From the NCBI GenBank assembly GCA_944332505.1, contig CALVKC010000077.1:1-5884 (forward strand): 5,884 nucleotides of DNA, in the 5' to 3' direction. A model generated the notes under the pieces. The model was not told the origin of the DNA. It made no database searches and saw only the letters and a program-made list of their open reading frames with translations. A program made the position numbers and the translations under genes. The stretch comes from an uncultured Bacilli bacterium. GTDB lineage: Bacteria > Bacillota_I > Bacilli_A > RF39 > UBA660. Positions 4,674 to 5,884 of the stretch are shown here, piece after piece (position 1 is the first letter of the stretch; each line of letters opens with the position of its first letter).

Positions 4674-5792
4674 ATGAAATGGAGTATTGAAAAAAGTGTC
4701 ATTTTAGAAGCTTTAAATAATGTTACTAAAGCTTTATCTCAAAGAACTACTATTCCTGTATTAAATGGTATTGTCTTTGATGTTAGTGAAAAGGGTATTG
4801 AATTATTAGCAAGTGATACAGAACTTACTATTAAAGTAATGATAGAAGAAAAAGATATTAAATTTTTAGAAGGCAAAGGAAAAATTGTTATTCAAAGTAA
4901 GTATTTTGTTGATATGATTAGAAAAATGCCTGCGGATGTTATTGATTTTGAAATAGAAGATAATTTAAAAATTAAAATATCAACTCCAAATAATCAATAT
5001 CGTTTAAATTGTTATAATCCAATGGATTATCCAAATATAAGTATGGAAAAAAGTAGTGATGCTATTAATATATCTGCTAGTACTTTAAGAGAAATTATTA
5101 ATCAAACTTCTTATGCTTTATCTACACAAGAAGTAAGACCTTTACTTACAGGTATTAATTTAAAAATTAATGGTGATATTTTAGAATGTATTGCAACAGA
5201 TTCTTATCGTTTATCTAAGAAAAATATTAAATTAGCTACTCCAGTTGAAAAATTAATTAATATAGTTATTCCTGGAAGAAGTATAACTGAAGTTGAAAAA
5301 ATTATAAGTGAAGGTGAAAATGTGGAAATCCATGTATTTACTAACAAAATTTTATTTATTTATAAAAATATAAGTATTCAAAGTAATTTATTAAGTGGAT
5401 CATATCCTGAAACTTCTCATTTCATTCCAAATGATTATGCGTATATGATTAATCTTAATTTAAAAGATTTTTATGATGCTGTTGATAGGGCTGCTTTACT
5501 TGCTCAAAATAAAGAAAGAAATATTATTAAAATGCATATTGAAGATAAAGATATGATTATTACTTCATCATCAAGTGAATTGGGTATTGCTGAAGAAAAA
5601 TTAAAGATTGATTGTAATAATAAAGAAAAAATAGAAATTTCATTTAGTTCTAAATTTATGATGGATGCTTTAAAAGTAATTAAAGAAGATAATATTTTAT
5701 TATTAATTAATACTGATGATAAACCAATATTAATTAAACCAATTACTGATGAATCTTTATTAGAATTAATTTTACCAGTTAAAACTTATTAA
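4674..5792 (+). CDS. dnaN: DNA polymerase III beta subunit (sliding clamp)
   Basis: The 372-residue product forms the dimeric ring that holds DNA polymerase III and repair enzymes on DNA. Three repeated clamp domains are expected at about 1-125, 128-245 and 247-372. Recognisable motifs are SQRTTIPVLNGI (22-33), the domain II partner-binding cleft motif ATDSYRLS (174-181, ATDGHRLA in E. coli) and the C-terminal LPVKTY (367-372, usually LPVRTY), which completes the cleft that receives clamp-binding peptides. Length matches the family. An AAGGAG site (4660-4665) lies eight bases before the ATG. It follows dnaA by 127 bases that contain origin elements. Two in-frame TAA codons in tandem end it, and a strong terminator follows, so it is not obviously co-transcribed with the yaaA-recF genes that often come next. 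Confidence 0.98.
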   Translation: MKWSIEKSVILEALNNVTKALSQRTTIPVLNGIVFDVSEKGIELLASDTELTIKVMIEEKDIKFLEGKGKIVIQSKYFVDMIRKMPADVIDFEIEDNLKIKISTPNNQYRLNCYNPMDYPNISMEKSSDAINISASTLREIINQTSYALSTQEVRPLLTGINLKINGDILECIATDSYRLSKKNIKLATPVEKLINIVIPGRSITEVEKIISEGENVEIHVFTNKILFIYKNISIQSNLLSGSYPETSHFIPNDYAYMINLNLKDFYDAVDRAALLAQNKERNIIKMHIEDKDMIITSSSSELGIAEEKLKIDCNNKEKIEISFSSKFMMDALKVIKEDNILLLINTDDKPILIKPITDESLLELILPVKTY

Positions 5793-5803
5793 TAACCAAT
5801 AGT

Positions 5804-5841
5804 GAACAAATTTAATAAATTTATATTTGTTCTTTTTTTTT
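5804..5841 (+). terminator. Intrinsic terminator after dnaN
   Basis: GAACAAAT (5804-5811) pairs with ATTTGTTC (5825-5832) in an eight-base stem with a 13-base loop, followed by nine T (5833-5841). It lies 11 bases after the dnaN stop and should end transcription of the dnaA-dnaN unit. Confidence 0.85.
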
Positions 5842-5846
5842 CGACA
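5840..5846 (-). promoter_or_regulatory. 0A-box-like heptamer TGTCGAA downstream of dnaN
   Basis: Third perfect copy, here on the minus strand (plus-strand TTCGACA), overlapping the end of the terminator T-run and upstream of whatever gene follows on the right. Confidence 0.4.
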
Positions 5847-5864
5847 TTTTATTTATTTTATTTG

Positions 5865-5873
5865 TGTTAATAT
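5865..5873 (+). promoter_or_regulatory. Possible extended -10 promoter for the next gene
   Basis: TGTTAATAT fits the extended -10 pattern TG-N-TATAAT with four of six matches. The bases 17 upstream (CATTTT, 5845-5850) are not a good -35. It lies after the dnaN terminator, where a new rightward promoter would be expected, but the downstream gene is outside the window. Confidence 0.25.
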
Positions 5874-5884
5874 ATTAAACCAAT

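Noticed and set aside
617..5792. Mycoplasma-style genetic code (TGA read as Trp)
   Set aside because: All the genes are open under the standard code and their Trp codons are TGG, for example in dnaA and yidC.

Overview
This window is the chromosomal replication origin (oriC) neighbourhood of a very AT-rich bacterium of the Bacillota/Mycoplasmatota type. The order rpmH-rnpA-yidC-jag running left and dnaA-dnaN running right, with DnaA boxes between them, is the classical low-GC Gram-positive origin arrangement. Tryptophan is encoded by TGG and no in-frame TGA is seen, so the standard bacterial code applies, unlike true mycoplasmas. GC content is about 22% in the jag stretches I counted. I suspect an uncultured gut lineage of Bacilli (RF39- or Erysipelotrichia-like), but that is an inference from composition and gene style only.

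Left arm, transcribed leftward away from the origin: a promoter at 2783-2812 drives rpmH (bL34), then an intrinsic terminator or attenuator, then the overlapping genes rnpA (RNase P protein), yidC (lipoprotein membrane insertase) and jag/khpB (KH-R3H RNA-binding protein). A terminator at 594-618 closes this operon. The usual next genes mnmE/mnmG are not there. Instead, 134 bases further on, an incomplete AAA ATPase gene of the AAA_14/DUF4143 type runs off the left edge. It has visibly higher GC, and its promoter region carries a 23-bp-period array of palindromic, operator-like repeats.

Centre and right arm: the origin is bipartite. The block upstream of dnaA (about 2883-3118) holds many TTATCAACA-type DnaA boxes, and a second block lies between dnaA and dnaN (4547-4655) with a perfect TTATCCACA box, another TTATCAACA box and a very AT-rich stretch that could be the unwinding element. 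dnaA most likely starts at a TTG (3197) rather than the first ATG. dnaN, the sliding clamp, follows and ends in a strong terminator at 5804-5841.

The least expected signal is a perfect 7-mer TGTCGAA, identical to the Spo0A-binding 0A box, occurring three times in the window and only in intergenic DNA: once in each origin block, flanked by DnaA boxes, and once just after dnaN. Other oddities are a four-residue internal shortening of bL34, a long two-cysteine extracellular segment in YidC, and a short insertion in the ssDNA-binding part of DnaA. Otherwise these are conserved housekeeping genes and I see no clearly new multi-gene system.
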